Below, piece by piece: positions 33,338-46,300 of a stretch of 64,000 nt of DNA. The notes beneath the pieces were generated by a model. It made no database searches, had not been told where the DNA came from, and saw only the letters and a list, made by a program, of their open reading frames with translations. The stretch lies in the NCBI GenBank assembly GCA_946406115.1, contig OX291553.1, positions 3,539,001 to 3,603,000 on the forward strand. The letters run 5' to 3'. This stretch comes from Apoda limacodes. Lineage: Eukaryota > Arthropoda > Insecta > Lepidoptera > Limacodidae. The first letter of the stretch is position 1. Every line of letters starts with the position of its first letter. The translations under genes were made by a program, and so were the position numbers.

Positions 33338-35451
33338 TCTCTTGAGTGAAGAATTGCCTTTTATTTCTCGTACACTAAACAAACTTTTATACATTAACAT
33401 GAAAGGCCAACTATTCGGACTCAGTAATTCGTGACAAAACTGCTCTCGTAACCCGTGATTTTACTTGCATACATTTTTGTCTTGAATTCCAGAGTCTGGC
33501 GTAGTAGAGACTGTTCCTAATGATTCCATTACTTCACTTGTGCCTAAAAGCGTTACCCCTGCTAACTAACGCAACGCAAGAATTCGTCCTAATGGTGCGG
33601 ATCTTTGAACTTTCCATACGTCTTTGGAATATCTTCTCAGATCAAAGCAGGTTTCCAGCCGATGTTTTCCTTCACCGAAAAGGATAGTCCCTTATAAGAC
33701 GGCATTTTTCCATGATAAAAGGCGATGTAAAAATGCGGCGAAAAGGTCATATCACATGGCACCAGCTAAACATAAAAAACGTTTCCTGTTTTCTTTTTTG
33801 ATATAAAAAGTGATGTAACTACGTATAATATATTAGTCCTGACCTGACCTATGAGCTCGAATGTAACGAGGGCTAAGTTCAGAATCAACGTAACATTTTG
33901 CGAAGTGTTACAACCTGTCAAGTGCCTAATCGAGTGTTGAGTTTAAGACTATAGGCCACTCCTGCTATGATCTAACAAGTGGTGATTTATCGTGGGATAT
34001 TTGAATCACATATCGTTAATTCAGGGAGCATTTTTTTAACTAAAAATTTTTTGGCCGCGCTAAGTATCCCAATAATTTCCCTTGCCCAAGGTTAAGTGAG
34101 GATAGCTCGCTGCCTCAACAGCACAGTAGATACGTATGAAGAGTGATAATACACAAGGGACTGATGTGCCATGTATTAAGTTTCTAGAGCCACTCATTGA
34201 CTGATTGAGCTGTAACATAATAAGCGGTATGGTAAAGTCCGTTTAATAATGAAATAAGAAACGACAATACAATCTTGTAAGTATCCATTTTATCTTATCC
34301 TCTAAGTGAATTATTTTACAAGAACGATAAAACAAGTCAGCCTCAATTGCAATTTAACCAAAAGACGAAATACCATATTTGTTATGTATATAATTTAAAA
34401 ATATTATTTATAATTTTTATTTACTATTTTATTTAGGGAAAACAAACAGCATTCTCAATGTTAACAATTAATTTAGTACATGATATAAAATAAGTGTAAA
34501 GCCAGCATTGTTTACCTGAAATCAAATGTTAATTTAAGATTACAATCAAAAGAATGGAAGCAGAACAGTAGCAATAACTAAATACATGTAATTAGTTACG
34601 TGTTTTTACTCGATTATATTGTAGCACAGGTTAAATATTATAATAAGATTCTTACTAATTATAATATATTTTCTTACTAACATTGAATTATAAATATTAA
34701 AATAAAAATATAAACATAATACGTAAAGTATTTAGGATACCAAAGAAGCCCATTACCTCAATTTCATATTGTACATATATTATTGGCATTACCAAATATG
34801 GAAACACTAACGGTGACACCGTAAACAGTATTGGATCTGACCTCCGTCTCCTACTCTTTTTTTTTTCACAACTGATGGTAAGAGTTAAGAGAGTTGTATT
34901 TTGACGCAGCTATGTAGCGGTTACGTCATAACTAACTAACTATATACATATAAATAGGAAACTATTGGTATCTAATGTATTTTGCGAAAAATGCTCCGGT
35001 TACAACCGCGCAAGCAAGAACTGCCTTGCGGAAGGTTTTTACGAATAAAAATACTATTTTTACAAATTGCAAACTAAGCATCTTACGACCGGCGACTATG
35101 TGGCGCACCTGACAACGACTAGGTACAAGTGCGTCATGTATGTACGTAAGTAAATATTCTTTTAAAATCGTATTCTCTATCTATGAGAGCATAGTCATTA
35201 TTCTACTGTTGAAAATATTTATTGTTCGGATATATGTAATCACTTGAACAAATGTTGGCGCCGAACTTGCGCACGCGGCGGTTTTGGTCGGTTCAAGGCT
35301 GTACGTTATTCTGTTGTAGTTTCTTTGACGCTAGTATTTTAAAAATCTAAGTGATATGGAAAAGTTTTTCTTAAGTTTTAATCTTTGGAACCGGTCTGAG
35401 ACACGATATATCGCGGGTCGGCAGGAGGTTTGGTACCGCTTACTAATAGCT
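33338..35451. other. AT-rich, no recognised gene
   Basis: Nothing supported; the ORF at 33624-33806 has no motif. Confidence 0.35.
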
Positions 35452-36060
35452 TTACTAGCTTTTTCCCATGGCACCGCCCGTGCTTAATTCGATTATTGGC
35501 GTCAACTTAAAATTAGAATAGATTGTCCACTTGTATTTAGTATTGTGTGTGTATGTGAGCTATGAAACAGGAATTATATTATGATTAGGTACTCATTTGT
35601 TGTTGCTCTTTGGTAGTAAGTAAGTCACTTTTTTAGGGTCCCACTGAAAATCAGTGCTTTGCTCATTGTGAGCACAGCGTTATGGATACCCATTTGGTTT
35701 ATAAATGTATACAGTAAACTTCCAAAAGAATGTACATTTAAGATAATTTTTGTTAGCTATATTATATATATTTATGTATATGTATGTGTGCGATTGTGTG
35801 TATTTGTATGTTTACATGTACATATATAGCAATTATTGTACTCTACCATTTAGTGTATGTTTATTAGTCAAATAAATGTTTTTCTTCTTTTTCTTCTTCA
35901 CTTGGAATTCGATTGGTTGTTTTGTTATTCCTGTGGGACGTTTCCGGTACAAAAAATAGCACATGTCCTTTCTCCGTCTCTTCAACTATGTTTATGACAA
36001 ATTTCAGCTCGATTGGATGCTCCGTTGAGAAGTGAAGGAATTATACACAGATAACATTAA
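35452..36060 (+). repeat. Family B copy interrupted by a LINE-like 3' tail
   Basis: Head 'tagctttttcccatggcacc' at 35458 and 'gattattggcgtcaact' at 35493. The matching inner part ('ttattcctgtgggacgtttc', 'caaatttcagctcgattgga', 'gctccgttgagaag') appears only after 35895. Between them, 35745-35900 reads as a separate 3' tail ('tagtcaaataaatgttttt' followed by 'cttctttttcttcttc'). Confidence 0.45.
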
Positions 36061-36363
36061 TTTTTAACCTTGTAAACTAAGAACTGCATCGACCGTACGA
36101 CGCGGAAGGACGAACGTATATGAAGTACGTAAAAAAGTTTAGGTTAGGGATACATAGAGAGTGTGTGTAACAAAGTATGAATAACGCAATTTACTCTCCC
36201 TGTTGTATGAATGTCATGAAGTGTCAATCATGAAATTTAAGTTCATACATCCGTTTAGAATTAAGAGCGTTTTTCTTTTTAAATACCAAACTGACTGTGC
36301 TAACCCAACCCACACTTAACGTTTTTAAAGTACAAATATCTTCACTCTTGTGAATTCGGTTAA

Positions 36364-36511
36364 AATAAACTTTGACATGCCTGTGTTTACTTGACTTACA
36401 ATAAACTTTGACATGCCTGTGTTTACTTGACTTACAATAAACTTTGACATGCCTGTGTTTACTTGACTTACAATAAACTTTGACATGCCTGTGTTTACTT
36501 GACTTACAATG
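36364..36511. repeat. 36-bp tandem repeat, four copies
   Basis: Unit 'aataaactttgacatgcctg' plus 'tgtttacttgacttac', four nearly perfect copies. The frame on the minus strand (36553-36224) stays open because 36 is divisible by 3, which makes a repetitive Lys/His/Ser peptide that I do not consider a gene. Confidence 0.95.
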
Positions 36512-36571
36512 AAGTACTTGATGGCCTTCAGACAGACAGAGGCACTTCCGCATTTAATTTTATTATAATAG

Positions 36572-36720
36572 TAGCTGACCCGCTAGCGTTGTTTCTCTTT
36601 TTTGAAACAACTGGCGCGCCACCTACACGTATTGTGCACAACAATTTACCAAAATTTCATAATTACAGTCGGTTTACCTTTATTGCGCGAGTCCGACTCG
36701 CACTTGACCATTTTTTCCTT
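36572..36720. repeat. Short family B head and family A inverted head
   Basis: 'gtagctgacccgctagcgtt' at 36571 is a family B-type head. 'gcgcgagtccgactcgcact' at 36686 is a family A head in minus orientation. Both are fragments. Confidence 0.5.
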
Positions 36721-36954
36721 CATAAATTGGAAATTAAGGAGTGACTTGCTGTTTTTATACACATATATAGATAGATATAAGTATGGATTATCTAACTACA
36801 CTTATCTACGATCGAGTGACGCAATTTATAGTACTTTATACTTACTGCCGATTCAAACGTTTTGGATTTGATTCCCGGAAGCAGCAACTAATATTCACCA
36901 TCATATTTCATATTTCCGAGAGCAAGTGACGTGCTGGAATATTATTATTAATAC

Positions 36955-37520
36955 TTTATAATAAATTCGCCCGCCCTAAATTTTGTTATCGGCGTAGGTT
37001 CTTATGTAAACTCTTTAGTTATAGAAAAAAAACAAACAATCAAATTTTTCCTATTTAATGGCATAATACATTCGTGTCTGTGAAACCATGGATATACACA
37101 TACAAAATTTCAACACAATCGGTCAAGCTGTTTAGTAGTTGACATACCGACAGCAGCGCTACCTACCGGGTCCAATTGTATTTTTAAATCATGTAGGAAA
37201 CCATCGAAATACCTATATAAAATTTCAACCCAATCGGTTTAGCCGTTTAGAAGTTATGTGAAAAAGATAAGTACGGAACGATAATTCTTACCAAACTATT
37301 ATTACCTTTACATTAATTCTTACTATTACCCGTTGTCCCGTAGCAATGGAGCCTTTTCTTCCTTCCTTTTCAAAAAGTAGCCTTTGTTCATCAGGGATAA
37401 TGTCGGCTTCTAATGGTAAAAGAATTTTTCAAATCGGTCCAGTAGTTTCGCAGCTTATTCAATCAAACAAACAAACAAACAAATCTCTCCTCTTTAAAAT
37501 ATTACTAGAGAGATACACAA
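36955..37520 (+). repeat. Family B, composite copy
   Basis: 'ttcgcccgccctaaattttg' with 'ttatcggcgtaggttc' at 36966-37000. The 'aaaatttcaacacaatcggt' type module occurs twice (37105 and 37216). A third related module (37340-37515) follows with 'caaatcggtccagtagtttc', (CAAA)n and a 'taaaatattactagag' end. Confidence 0.6.
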
Positions 37521-38690
37521 AACATATTTTTTACTAAAGAGGACGATAGACGCCAGTCGAGCAAGTCAAGTATAAAAAAAAGCTAAAATCATCCTAAGCC
37601 TGCTCACATAAGGTTGAACTTCACACGTCATGTTTTATGTGGCTTACGCGTGGCGCGCTTACGTTTTTGGTTGGTTTTTCCATGTTTTTAATTTATTGAA
37701 AAAAAAAAGCGGATATAAAATTCTAGCCGATTTTCTTTTAATATAAAACAATACTTAAAAAATTAATTGAAAAGTTATTGGGTTCCCTGACAAAATAAAT
37801 ATATAAGACAAGTAAACTTAATTTTCAGCACTTTTTTGTGATTATTTATGAATGATTTTCTTATTTTTTTTAAATTTAGTTCAATTTTCTTTTCAATTTC
37901 TTCTGTTGCTAATATCTGTATTTTTTGTGATTTGTAGTCTGTACCACTTCTTCAAACTAGAACAAGTAAGATGGACTGTTTTGGGATTTTAGGGTATGTC
38001 GTCTTCTTAAGTAGATTTTTTTTACAAGTTTTAAATTTTCTTGCTCTATTAATAAGATAACGTTGAGTCTCAAACTCTTTTAGTAATTTTACCGAAACGA
38101 CCATCTCACCAACCGAGCGTCAGCCAGTCACACGCCGGCGTCAGCACCATTTATACACATTCAGCGGGCTACAATTATTTAATTCAAAACTGTAGAAATG
38201 AAATCCTGACGTCACAGGTTATTTGTACGAATATGTTGAAAATGTTAAGTGGCAGGTGACGCCACACTGCCTTCGTCATCAGTGATAAAATAATTCAATT
38301 TGTTGCGTTACCTATCATTCGTCCGTCACCGTCACCCACTACACGTCACATCACGTCACCCACGCGGCGAGACCCGCGCCGTGACTGATTAAATCTTCCC
38401 ACTACCTGACACAAAACAACCCTATTGGGAAATAACCGGTGGACAGACGTATTCGTACAATGTCTACGTCTCTTCGGGATACGCAGAAAAACATGTAGGA
38501 TTTTATGTTTTGTAGAATTTGGTACCATATAATGAAACATTTGAATTGGTGTTTTTCTTTATTTAAAGAGTTGCTTAGTGAAATAACAAAACTGTATATT
38601 GCGAAGTCAATAAACTAACTGGTTATTGATGACCTTTTGTGTGAACTGTATTTTTTTGCATTTTATTATTAATTTCCGTTAAAAATAGCG
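37521..38690. other. No recognised gene
   Basis: A patch at 38090-38180 and 38230-38400 is richer in GC ('cgtcacccactacacgtcac') without a coding frame. Confidence 0.3.
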
Positions 38691-38694
38691 TTAA

Positions 38695-39858
38695 TTGTAA
38701 ACGGCACTACCAGCGGCACTACTGGTAGTGCCGTCTACAATTGGTCTGGCAGTGCCGTTTACAATGCTTGTCAAATTTTTCAAAGTAAAATGGTTAACAA
38801 AAAATACATGTTTTTCGTGACATTATTTTGTTATATATTTTTTCTGGAATAACTGTTGGGATGATAAGGAAGATTCACGTAATACAAATAAGTCAAGTCA
38901 AAAGATCGATAGCAAAAAAAAATATTAGACTGCAATTTATAACATAGAGCCAAGAGAGATAAAAAAAACCAGTGACACTACTAGCAACAGAGTGTAGTGT
39001 TAGTGTAAATGCAAAATTTTATCTAACAAAGCTGGACAAACCGTTAATCCGTAAATCGATAATGAACAATGTTATTAACGATTGTAAATATTATAAACAT
39101 TTTATCCATTAATAACATAACTGTAAAAAATCCTTTGAATTACATTTTAATTGCTTTTTTAAATGGTTTTTTTTTTACCTTTTTTCTGGTTCGACGGCTG
39201 TCATCCAAAATGAAGACCTTGAAGAAATATATCAATCTTGTAAAGAATCTCCTAGTCTACGATTAATAGTTTTGGAGATAAAGCGGTTTTTAGTTTGACA
39301 GCTGTCATCCGAAATAAAGGTTTTGATGAGATCTGTCACTTCTGTAAAGAAACTACTAGTCTACGATGAAAGTTTACGGATAAAGCCGTTTTTAGTTTGA
39401 CAGCTGCAATCCAAAATGAAGATTTGGATGAGATCTATCACTTCTGTAAAGAAACTTCTAGTCTACGATCAAAAGTTACGGAGATAAAGCCGTTTCTAGT
39501 TTGATAGCTGTCATCAAAAATGTAGATCTTGATGAGATCTAAAACTTTTGTAAAAAACTCCTAGTGTACGATTAATAGTTTTGGAGATAAGCTTTTTCTA
39601 TTTTGACAGCTGTCATCCGCAACGAATCTTGATGAGATATATCTCTTCTATGAAGAAACTAGTCTATGTTAAATAGTTTCGGAGATATAACCATTCTAAA
39701 GCTTATAAAATTCTGCGGTCTAAGATATTTATATCCTTGTTTGTATTTTTGTAAACGATTGTACCTACTTTGACAGATCTGACAATCATTGTAAACAGCA
39801 CTACCAGATCTATTGTAAACGGCACTACCAGTAGTGCCGCTGGTAGTGCCGTTTACAA
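38695..39858. mobile_element. 1,164-bp TIR element with satellite core
   Basis: Left and right TIRs of about 92 bases correspond with roughly nine mismatches, the first 40 bases being the same. They start 'ttgtaaacggcactaccagc'. TAA directly abuts both ends (38692-38694 and 39859-39861), a PIF/Harbinger-type 3-bp duplication. Each TIR is itself palindromic ('ggcactaccag' ... 'ctggtagtgcc') and repeats 'cggcactacca' internally, giving cruciform potential. There is no transposase frame. The core is a five-unit array of a ~103-bp satellite. Confidence 0.85.
39190..39700 (-). repeat. Satellite array, ~103-bp unit, five copies
   Basis: The landmark 'gacagctgtcatcc' or a variant lies at 39193, 39297, 39399, 39503 and 39605, a spacing of 102-104 bases. 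The reverse complement of a unit ('gactagtagtttctttacag', 'tttatttcggatgacagctg') matches the unit of the 6534-6915 array. Both the spacing and the palindromic CAGCTG core are kept. Confidence 0.9.
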
Positions 39859-40123
39859 TAAACGAAAAATAGAATAGCAGCCACCTTGCAAAGTACACTA
39901 TCGTTCGGTACCTATCCGGCGGCCTATAAGAAATCCTTTATTTTGATAATAGAGGGCCCTTTACCTTTAAATCAACTCAAAAATTTAGTAGGTATTTTCT
40001 GTATCATAAATAGCGCAGTCAAAAATATACAATTTTATCTATGACGTGTATTCCCGAACGGCCTTCGACAGTTTCTTTACTTAAATATACTAAAACGAAA
40101 ATCGAAAACAAAGCTTTTTTGCG

Positions 40124-40310
40124 GTTGTGTTGGTAGGCATTAGAAGTTAGTCCATCGGACTGCCATGTTAAAGGTACTCGGTTCGATTTTCGGTACGGGC
40201 AACAAATAGTTACAACTCATGTATTGTATTAATTTTGTCAAGTTGGGGTCACGCCCGATCAACGGTGAACGCCAAGTTGGGACGGTAAACCAAAAAAAGA
40301 AAGGAAAGTG
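40124..40310 (+). mobile_element. Possible tRNA-derived SINE
   Basis: B box-like 'ggttcgattttcggtac' at 40180-40196 lies ~45 bases after an A box-like 'ttggtaggcattagaag'. The body has 'ttgggacggtaaaccaaaaa' and ends in an A-rich run. The A box is weak, so the class is tentative. Confidence 0.4.
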
Positions 40311-41369
40311 GATAAAGTTAAGAGAATACGAATTGCGGCGTCTCGAAACGAGCTTTATAAAATCGAATTTTCCATTTGTTTATGAAATTTACTAATAAAA
40401 CACTATACAATTTAGTGACCTGATCATAAGACGAACTTATATCTGTGGTTATCTGAAATTCTAAACAATGTTTTCATTAAATTTTAATCTTATTAAGACA
40501 ATTTGTATGATAAATGGAAATTGAATAAAAAAAATTTAATAGAAAACTGACATATTGCAGAACCTAGATATTTACACCTAAAAAACAAGTGGGTAACGCG
40601 AAATGTCAAAATAAGTGGGTAATCATCACGAAATTCACGCCTCAAAATAAGTGTTTGCTAAAATCATAGAGTATGAAAGTTATCAAATTGAGTGTAGAAA
40701 ATGTCAACGGAAGTTGATGACAGTTAATAACTCGATTGTTACAAGCAACAGGCCTGTAATAGGGTTGTCTCTAGTCTCGACTGTGTGGGCCGCCCGCCGC
40801 CCGCCCTGGGCGAGGCGCCGCCCGACCTACAGCCGACAATTAACTCTCCAGCCAGACGCCGCATGTCGGCCATGTTGCTTACTATTATAAAAAAATATAC
40901 ATATACCAGCTTCTCTTTGTTTCACTTTTTTTATCATAGGAAAATTGTTTTACTTGCGTAACATTTTTATTTATGAACTTATGTAGGTACGTTACTAAAT
41001 TAAGACTTAATTGGACTGTTGAATATGTAATGGAAACTTTATTTATGTAGGCATATTTATGGTAATGTTGAATTTAATTTTATATTGACCAAGTAATTAT
41101 TGCCAAACCTGTGTAATAAAACAGACATGCACTTACATAAATCTAAAGATGTCACCTTACAGCTTTATACTGGCGCAAATATGACCCCTTTTGCGAATTA
41201 CGCTTAGCGCCCAAATGGCTCCTAAAAATCGGCAAGACATTAAGAATTAGGTACTATTCAAAAATTACAAGTTTTACTTACTTAATTTGAATATAAAACA
41301 CATAATAATCTATTCGCTCTTTAAATATTTTTCAGAACAAAAATATATAGAAAACGAAAAAAAAGATAA
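40311..41369. other. Mostly AT-rich; one GC-rich patch
   Basis: 40785-40880 is strongly GC-rich ('ggccgcccgccgcccgccct') with CpGs. It lies in a 79-codon plus-strand frame without a known domain, so it is either a promoter/exon patch or a repeat fragment. Confidence 0.3.
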
Positions 41370-41915
41370 AAAACCGGCCAAGTGCGAGTTGGACTCGCGC
41401 ACCGAGGGTTCCGCACCTACCACAATTTATGTAATTTAAAAAACTACTTACTAGATCTCGTGCAAACCAATTTCGGTGGAAGTTTGCATGGTAATGTACA
41501 TCATATATTTTTTTTTTCAAAATCCTGTAGTTTTATCATCCTCTTATTTTAGAAGTTACAGGGGGGGGGACATACATTTTACCACTTTGGAAGTGTCTCT
41601 CGCGTAAACTATTCAGTTTAGAAAAAAATTATGTTAGAAACCTCAATATCATTTTTGAAGACCTATCCATAAATACTCCAAACTTATGGGTTTGATAAAC
41701 AAAAAAATTTTTGAGCGGCAGTTTTAAGTATGGGATAACCCCAAAAATGTATTGTTTATTTTTTTATTTTTGTGTGAAAATCTTAATGCGGTTCCCAGAG
41801 TACATCCACTTACCAAGTGTCAACAGTATAGTGGCTGTGTTATACGGACAGACAGACATGACGAATCTATAAGGGTTCCGTTTTTTGCCATTTGGCTGCG
41901 AAACCCTGAAAAAGA
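41370..41915 (+). repeat. Family A, long subfamily
   Basis: Head 'aaccggccaagtgcgagttg' with 'accgagggttccgcacc'. Distinct ~400-bp middle ('ggtggaagtttgcatggtaa', a run of nine Gs at about 41560, 'tgatattgaggtttctaac' on the minus strand). Tail 'acggacagacagacatgacg', 'ataagggttccg', 'gaaaccctgaaaaa'. The plus-strand ORF at 41752-42081 begins inside it and is an artefact. Confidence 0.75.
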
Positions 41916-42929
41916 TGTGCAATTATATTTCACATTTCAAAGGAGCTCTGTTTGTCGAGATTGTTTGATCATTTCGCAACGTAAACAGCTAATGGTTAAT
42001 AAATATGTCCAATATTTTAGTAACACACAAAGTATGTTATATACCCTGTACCTTTTACCTTGTAAATTGTTAATATCATAGTATTCATCTATTTAAATTT
42101 AAAGTAGCGACTGCTGGATAGTTTCTTTTCGCCAGAACGCTATTGTGATTTCTAAACGACAGTAACTGGTAACATGTAGTTGACCGTTTTAAAAAAAAGT
42201 GATATGATCTTTTCATAAATAAAGCATTTGAATTTAAGCTGGTTTTTAATTAGTTTAAATATAGGGATAGACCCCGTTAAAGTAAGTATAAACTGAAAAA
42301 TTATATTTTAAAATAAAAATTAAACATTTGTAGTGTACCTATACTTACTTAGCTCAGGCTAACTGCAGCCCACACGCGCTGGGGTAAGTATTTTTCCGCT
42401 CTATGTTTGTTTGCCTTTCTTGAAACATTGAATTGAATTTCAAATAAAATATTCATTACGTTAACGACTTAGATACTAACAGACACCGAGCAGAGTGAGA
42501 GACTACGGAACCCTAAAAAGAAAACGACAGGCAATGAATTTGAGAGATGGCGCGTATCGTATCGTGCGTGGCGTGAAAACGGACGCCGCATAAATTATAT
42601 CCGACTCAATTTGCGACCAGTCGTAGGCCTCGTCTTCAAATTGGGACGATATTTATCTTGAATATGTACGTCTTGTCTAGCCCTGATTTTTTTATTAAAT
42701 ATGGACGCTCTGTTTACTTGCGTTCACTCCCCTCCCTCTGCATTTCTCGCTTCAGACACATTGCTTGAAAAATATATTTGTCAATTTAGTTGCCTATTCT
42801 ATTTACTCTCCTTTACTAGTAACTTTGTCTGTATATACCAGTTTTTCTAAACCAATTTCTTTAATCATATGACATTACTATTTAAGTTTGAGTTACATGT
42901 CACAATTTCCTCACGGAGTCCTTTATAAA
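41916..42929. other. No recognised gene
   Basis: A family A terminus ('gactacggaaccctaaaaag') sits at 42501-42520. Otherwise nothing supported. Confidence 0.35.
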
Positions 42930-43080
42930 CCTGGATATAAATAAAAACATATCCGCCACAACACCTACCTTCTAGAGATGAAACGGATATCCGGCAAAAA
43001 TCGAGTTTCCAGCATGTCCGGCCTAATTTTACTGTCCGGACGCATACGGGATAGCAGTTCAATATCCGGCCGGATATCAA
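42930..43080. repeat. 'ccggatatccgg' repeat fragment
   Basis: 'gagatgaaacggatatccgg', 'catgtccggcctaatt' and 'aatatccggccggatatca' are repeated palindromic words. Related 'ggataatccggatt' words recur at 43945 and 45280, suggesting an eroded repeat family. Confidence 0.45.
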
Positions 43081-43303
43081 GATAATCAATTAATTACAGC
43101 GTAAGGAATGCAAGAGCTATCCGCTGTCTTTTTCAGTGCCATTGTGTAATGGCATTGTAGGGCTGCATGTTGGGCACTGTCTCTAAACTGCCGTAAATTA
43201 TGCTGTAAATTATTTTCAACACAATTGCTCAAAAAATGCATTTACGAAGCTTGTATATATTTTTCGAAAGTTCCTAATTACGCACCATACATACAACGAT
43301 ACA

Positions 43304-43346
43304 TGCGGTAAAATAGGTACTCTCACATAAGTACCTGTTTTACCGC
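43304..43346. repeat. Perfect-stem hairpin
   Basis: 'tgcggtaaaataggtact' pairs with 'agtacctgttttaccgca' around an 8-base loop: 18 bp with one mismatch. It is flanked by a GC-rich 'gctccgctgtagggcgccg'. Probably the centre of a small palindromic element. A structured-RNA origin is possible but unsupported. Confidence 0.6.
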
Positions 43347-46300
43347 ACGCTCCGCTGTAGGGCGCCGTGTGTATCCTTTACTTTTTTTTTTTTAAATTTT
43401 GATTTCTGTTTTCTTTTGGTATTAACAGTGAATTCAAAATACGAAGTGTAAACTCAGGGAACTTTAGAGATTATGAGAAATTTAATTGTACGTAAATTTG
43501 ATGCAAAAATTATCAGACATGTATGTTATATGTAAATCGTTATGATGACATGTCTTTGGAATATAAATTATCACTTTTCTTGACAACATAGCAGTTGATA
43601 GATAGCCTTGCACTGGGTGTCGGTGACGAAGTATTGGTACCGACTGCAATTGATTCGAGGTAAGTGCTTTTTAATTAAACCTGTTAAAATGGATTTAAAA
43701 TAAATGTACCTTAGCACCAAACTGTCACGGTGGCTAATTTAGAACAAATTGTTTAGAAAATTAAGGCGATTACTAACATAGCTACGCTTCAGGGTCGTGG
43801 AGTTTATGACGAGAATACGAACTCAATTTTGTAGCAACAATTATTTCACATGAAAATAATTCTAAAATAATTCCATAAAACAATCCCGCATTTCTGGCAC
43901 AGTAAAAGCTGAAGGATTTTCAAAACGTATTACTTTAACTGATCCGGATAATCCGGATTTTTTGAAGTTTATACAATGTCTGTATTTAGGATGTAAAAAA
44001 AATCAAATTTTAAAAAAAATATTTGATGATTTTAAAATAAAAATACTCGTTGAATCAAATAAAATGTATTTCTGATCATTTGCTAAGCTTAAGGTATTAG
44101 TTAATTACATCCTAAATAAAAAATCACTTGGCTGGTATTTTGCTGACTTTGTTAATTATACCCCAAAAGTCTTTATTCAATGGAAAGGCAGATTCAGTCC
44201 TCTGAACGAAAAATTCATTTTTTGTGTCAGAGTTGTCTAAAAATAAAACACACTAAAGTCTTCATTTGAAAGCTAAAATATTGATTCTGCTAGTTGTAAC
44301 GAGTTGAAAGTTTGGTTGGACAAAACGTCGGAAATAGTCAAAAGTATCCCGCGAGCACGGCGGGTAAAATGAAATATAGTCAATAGTCAAACCAATCTGC
44401 AAATCAAACATGTTTTATGTGTTGCATGCACTTCTTTATATCATTATCACTGTTATCACAGTAATTCAAATTGCTATCTAACAAATCCAATTTAGCCTCA
44501 ATCATATACTCAATACTCAATTTGGCTGGTATAGCGATCAGACTCAAGGTTTCAAAATTATGTGTTTTTATATGTAGGTTTCTTAAGGATACTGAAAAGG
44601 TAAACACACACTATTGAGCTACTGCACCTCTTATATTTTATGTGTTCGGTAATTAAAAAAAAAATGAGTTGTGTAGAAGTTTCGTTTTCTTATTGAATTC
44701 GATGTATTTAAAGGAAGTTTATTAGGGGATCTCTTTGGATGTCTGTACTAGAATGAATTATATATTAGACTTTTGATGTTAACACTTGAAGGTAGATAAG
44801 GTAAGGAAATATAAGGTAATTATGGAAGTTCTGATACTTTTGGATCCATCAAAATTATATTAGAATCATTTGAAAGCCGGTTGACGTCCGGCCGCGAAGT
44901 TAAAATAGTTGATTTTTTAGTTTCCCTCTCGGCCTATTGCCTTTGCCATTTGCCTGATGCTAGCGCGAGTTTTCCTCCGCTACATCTTATTTTTGGTACA
45001 TACTTCCGCACATCATGTCATCGCGGGAGGTTAAGGGAGAGACGGGTCAAACACGTGTTTTGTGCTGTCGTCAAATCGATCTTTACAAGTAGCACAAAAT
45101 CTAATGTACTATAATTTTTGTAACTTTTAAACTTTCAGAGAATGAAGCTTTCTAAAGTACTTGTTTTTATTTCCGTTTTTTAAATTTACATCAATAGCGG
45201 TATTTGGGTATTTAATTATTGGAATTGGGAAATTGTTTACAATAGTTGTAATGCACAAATACCCGGATTTTTCGGATTACGGATAATCCGGATTACATTC
45301 CCTAGGAACGAAGCTTATCATACTTTTGATCCCGATCGAGTTATCCAAGGTAATTCCTTGTTCCTACAATAATAATAATAATAATTATAAAAAATACATA
45401 GCCTTTAAAACCTTACTAAAAGATAAAAAAATTGAACCTTACGCACGCACATGGAACATTGTACGTGTAATTATAAAGTAGTTTTTGTATGTGGTCGTAT
45501 GTCATAGATAATTTAATATTATTATCTTGAGTAATTTTGCATTAATCTGTGTTTTCTGTGACCTGTACCAGTCTAGTAATTGATAAATATTTTGAATAAC
45601 AAAATAATTTATTAAACATACTAAAGTTGTTAAATACTTCCAATTATGAGTCATTCTTGTTTTCGGATAAAATTTTGATATATTATAACCTTTACTCGTA
45701 AATTATTGTTAGATCGGATGAATTATTTAATTATTCGTGTTGTTAGTTCATCGCTTCATTATATTATAAATATTTATTGCGCCATAATTTTCTTATGCGC
45801 TGTTTTCGTCAACAAATACAGAAGCATGTTTTTACCTCGAAAAAGCGATTTAATTACAAAAAAATGTCTCAACGCATTACATATTTTTATATAATTGAAC
45901 TAGAAGAATTTAAATAAATAAATAAATAAATCGAATGAATGCAATATTTCAATTGCTTCCTTTGCTTGGATTACATAAGCTGTTCAAGAAGCTATGTATA
46001 ATATAAGATTATTGATATAAAAGGAGACGTTTCATACCCGGTCTGCACCTTGTACACATTTTAGAAAATCGAGGAAAAATCTAGAGGTTATTAAGAAAAT
46101 ACTAAAATTACGATAAATACAGTATTTTTTTGTACAAAACAATATTTTATTATACCACATTACTAAGCAGGCAACAATTAGGTACGCCATTATGAATACA
46201 TTCTGAAACCTAATACGAAGTATTCTAATAATATATAAATATATTTCAAAATGTTCGTAATAATTATAAAAAAATATTGTCTAATTTTTATGCAAAAATA

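Noticed and set aside
36224..36553. 109-residue repetitive protein
   Set aside because: It is a translation of a 36-bp minisatellite; no domain outside the repeats.
41752..42081. 109-codon ORF
   Set aside because: It starts inside a non-coding family A repeat and has no domain.
44881..45114. 77-codon ORF with normal composition
   Set aside because: No recognisable domain, no splice context; cannot be separated from chance.
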